Positions 61,601 to 64,000 of a stretch of DNA of 64,000 nucleotides are shown piece after piece. Each line of letters starts with the position of its first letter. Position 1 is the stretch's first letter. The notes under the pieces were generated by a model, which saw only the letters and a list, made by a program, of their open reading frames with translations, ran no database searches and was not told the DNA's origin. Source of the DNA: Argentina anserina. Its lineage: Eukaryota > Streptophyta > Magnoliopsida > Rosales > Rosaceae. The translations under genes were made by a program, and so were the position numbers. Where the stretch lies: assembly GCF_933775445.1 (NCBI RefSeq), contig NW_026089478.1:1-64000 (forward strand), read 5' to 3'.

Positions 61601-64000
61601 GGCTTCTGATGCGAGTTTCTATTGTATTTGAGAGTTTTGCAAGTGTGGGAGTGTGTTTCTTTCAAACTGAGTATCTTTACATCGTTTGCGTATCTTTACT
61701 ATTCCAATTGTGTATCTTTTCATTTCTCGTTTGAGTATCTTTCTGTAAGGCTTCTGATGCGAGTTTCTATTGAATTTGAGAGTTTTGCAAGTGTGGGAGT
61801 GTGTTTCTTTCAAACTGAGTATCTTTACATCGTTTGCGTATCTTTACTTCGTTTGCGTATCTTTACTATTCCAATTGTGTATCTTTACATCGTTTGCGTA
61901 TCTTTACTATTCCAATTGTGTATCTTTTCATTTCTCGTTTGAGTATCTTTCTGTAAGGCTTCTGATGCGAGTTTCTATTGTATTTGAGAGTTGTGCAAGT
62001 GTGGGAGTGTGTTTCTTTCAAACTGAGTATCTTTACATCGTTTGCGTATATTTACTATTCCAATTGTGTATCTTTTCATTTCTCGTTTGAGTATCTTTTT
62101 GTCAGGCTTCTGATGCGAGTTTCTATTGTATTTGAGAGTTTTGCAAGTGTGGGAGTGTGTTTCTTTCAAACTGAGTATCTTTACATCGTTTGCGTATCTT
62201 TACTTCGTTTGCGTATCTTTACTATTCCAATTGTGTATCTTTACATCGTTTGCGTATCTTTACTATTCCAATTGTGTATCTTTTCATTTCTCGTTTGAGT
62301 ATCTTTCTGTCAGGCTTCTGATGCGAGTTTCTATTGAATTTGAGAGTTTTGCAAGTGTGGGAGTGTGTTTCTTTCAAACTGAGTATCTTTACATCGTTTG
62401 CGTATCTTTACTATTCCAATTGTGTATCTTTTCATTTCTCGTTTGAGTATCTTTCTGTAAGGCTTCTGATGCGAGTTTCTATTGAATTTGAGAGTTTTGC
62501 AAGTGTGGGAGTGTGTTTCTTTCAAACTGAGTATCTTTACATCGTTTGCGTATCTTTACTTCGTTTGCGTAACTTTACTATTCCAATTGTGTATCTTTAC
62601 ATCGTTTGCGTATCTTTACTATTCCAATTGTGTATCTTTTCATTTCTCGTTTGAGTATCTTTCTGTCAGGCTTCTGATGCGAGTTTCTATTGAATTTGAG
62701 AGTTTTGCAAGTGTGGGAGTGTGTTTCTTTCAAACTGAGTATCTTTACATCGTTTGCGTATCTTTACTTCGTTTGCGTATCTTTACTATTCCAATTGTGT
62801 ATCTTTACATCGTTTGCGTATCTTTACTATTCCAATTGTGTATCTTTTCATTTCTCGTTTGAGTATCTTTCTGTCAGGCTTCTGATGCGAGTTTCTATTG
62901 AATTTGAGAGTTTTGCAAGTGTGGGAGTGTGTTTCTTTCAAACTGAGTATCTTTACATCGTTTGCGTATCTTTACTATTCCAATTGTGTATCTTTTCATT
63001 TCTCGTTTGAGTATCTTTCTGTAAGGCTTCTGATGCGAGTTTCTATTGTATTTGAGAGTTTTGCAAGCAAGTGTGGGAGTGTGTTTCTTTCAAACTGAGT
63101 ATCTTTACATCGTTTCCGTATCTTTACTATTCCAATTGTGTATCTTTTCATTTCTCGTTTGAGTATCTTTCTGTAAGGCTTCTGATGCGAGTTTCTATTG
63201 TATTTGAGAGTTTAGCAAGTGTGGGAGTGTGTTTCTTTCAAACTGAGTATCTTTACATCGTTTGCGTATCTTTACTATTCCAATTGTGTATCTTTTCATT
63301 TCTCGTTTGAGTATCTTTCTGTAAGGCTTCTGATGCGAGTTTCTATTGAATTTGAGAGTTTTGCAAGTGTGGGAATGTGTTTCTTTCAAACTGAGTATCT
63401 TTACATCGTTTGCGTATCTTTACTATTCCAATTGTGTATCTTTACATCGTTTGCGTATCTTTACTATTCCAATTGTGTATCTTTTCATTTCTCGTTTGAG
63501 TATCTTTCTGTAAGGCTTCTGATGCGAGTTTCTATTGTATTTGAGAGTTTTGCAAGTGTGGGAGTGTGTTTCTTTCAAACTGAGTATCTTTACATCGTTT
63601 GCGTATCTTTACTATTCCAATTGTGTATCTTTTCATTTCTCGTTTGAGTATCTTTCTGTAAGGCTTCTGATGCGAGTTTCTATTGAATTTGAGAGTTTTG
63701 CAAGTGTGGGAGTGTGTTTCTTTCAAACTGAGTATCTTTACATCGTTTGCGTATCTTTACTATTCCAATTGTGTATCTTTTCATTTCTCGTTTGAGTATC
63801 TTTCTGTAAGGCTTCTGATGCGAGTTTCTATTGTATTTGATAGTTTTGCAAGTGTGGGAGTGTGTTTCTTTCAAACTGAGTATCTTTACATCGTTTGCGT
63901 ATCTTTCCTATTCCAATTGTGTATCTTTACATCGTTTGCGTATCTTTACTATTCCAATTGTGTATCTTTTCATTTCTCGTTTGAGTATCTTTCTGTAAGG

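Larger units (their letters stand above)
37481..64000. repeat. Right satellite DNA array (same family, different variants)
   Basis: Same family as the left array: a 148-bp base monomer, 189-bp monomers (+41) and abundant 208-bp monomers (+41 and +19). The +19 insert reads ACTTCGTTTGCGTATCTTT and was not seen in the left array. Diagnostic variants here are GTCAGGCTTCTG for GTAAGGCTTCTG, GTTGTGCAAG for GTTTTGCAAG, and GAATTTCAGAG. I estimate on the order of 150 monomers. The array runs off the end of the window. Open frames repeated in every monomer (for example 64 codons on the minus strand) are by-products of a stop-poor repeat. Confidence 0.97.

Noticed and set aside
37521..63874. Recurrent 64-codon minus-strand open frame beginning MKETHSHT in most monomers
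   Set aside because: It spans about 1.3 monomers and exists because the antisense strand of the repeat lacks stops in one frame. Conservation follows from satellite homogenisation, not protein selection.
37481..64000. CRISPR-like array of regular repeats
   Set aside because: Repeats are contiguous 148-208-bp monomers with no unique spacers, and the context is plant retroelement DNA.
1..64000. A novel multi-gene system or defence island
   Set aside because: Apart from two identical gag genes there is no credible coding sequence. What is unusual here is repeat architecture, not a gene system.
1..64000. CENP-B-box-like motif in the satellite
   Set aside because: No segment of the monomer resembles the known box closely enough; a claim would be guesswork.

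Overview
The window looks like heterochromatic plant nuclear DNA, probably eudicot and probably centromeric or pericentromeric. It is a large satellite array broken by a cluster of LTR retrotransposons. The plant assignment rests on a tRNA-Asp-type primer binding site, an Athila/Tat-like (Ty3/gypsy) Gag, TG...CA LTRs with a 5-bp target duplication, and the long AT-rich satellite. I cannot name the species. I see no cellular gene, tRNA, rRNA, CRISPR array or prokaryotic feature.

Layout: (1) 1-19334, a satellite with a 148/149-bp base monomer and longer 189, 208 and 230-bp versions, arranged in several overlapping multi-kilobase duplicated blocks. (2) 19335-37477, a minus-strand retrotransposon cluster with the order LTR-internal-LTR-internal-LTR-partial internal, in which neighbouring copies share an LTR. 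(3) 37481-64000, the same satellite but with different diagnostic variants and a clearer higher-order pattern (148+208+189 = 545 bp, 148+208+208 = 564 bp, 148+208 = 356 bp).

The retrotransposon has a 1567-bp LTR when complete and a 4300-bp internal region. That region holds a tRNA-Asp-like PBS, one 378-codon gag gene and a polypurine tract. There is no protease, reverse transcriptase, RNase H or integrase, so the element is non-autonomous and would need enzymes supplied by a related element. Two of the three LTRs carry a 2196-bp solo LTR of a related family. It is inserted in the opposite orientation and flanked by the 5-bp duplication GCAGC, and it turns the 1567-bp LTR into a 3768-bp composite. 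The resulting 8068-bp LTR-plus-internal unit is repeated in tandem with almost no differences, so the duplication came after the solo-LTR insertion and is recent (or partly an assembly effect).

How the parts may work together (inference): minus-strand promoters in the LTRs would drive gag, while the plus-strand solo-LTR promoter points towards the next gag copy in antisense. The inverted homologous LTR ends can also fold back. Both arrangements could yield double-stranded RNA and small RNAs in a silenced satellite domain. Neither outer junction of the cluster is a normal insertion end, so the cluster was trimmed or rearranged together with the satellite.
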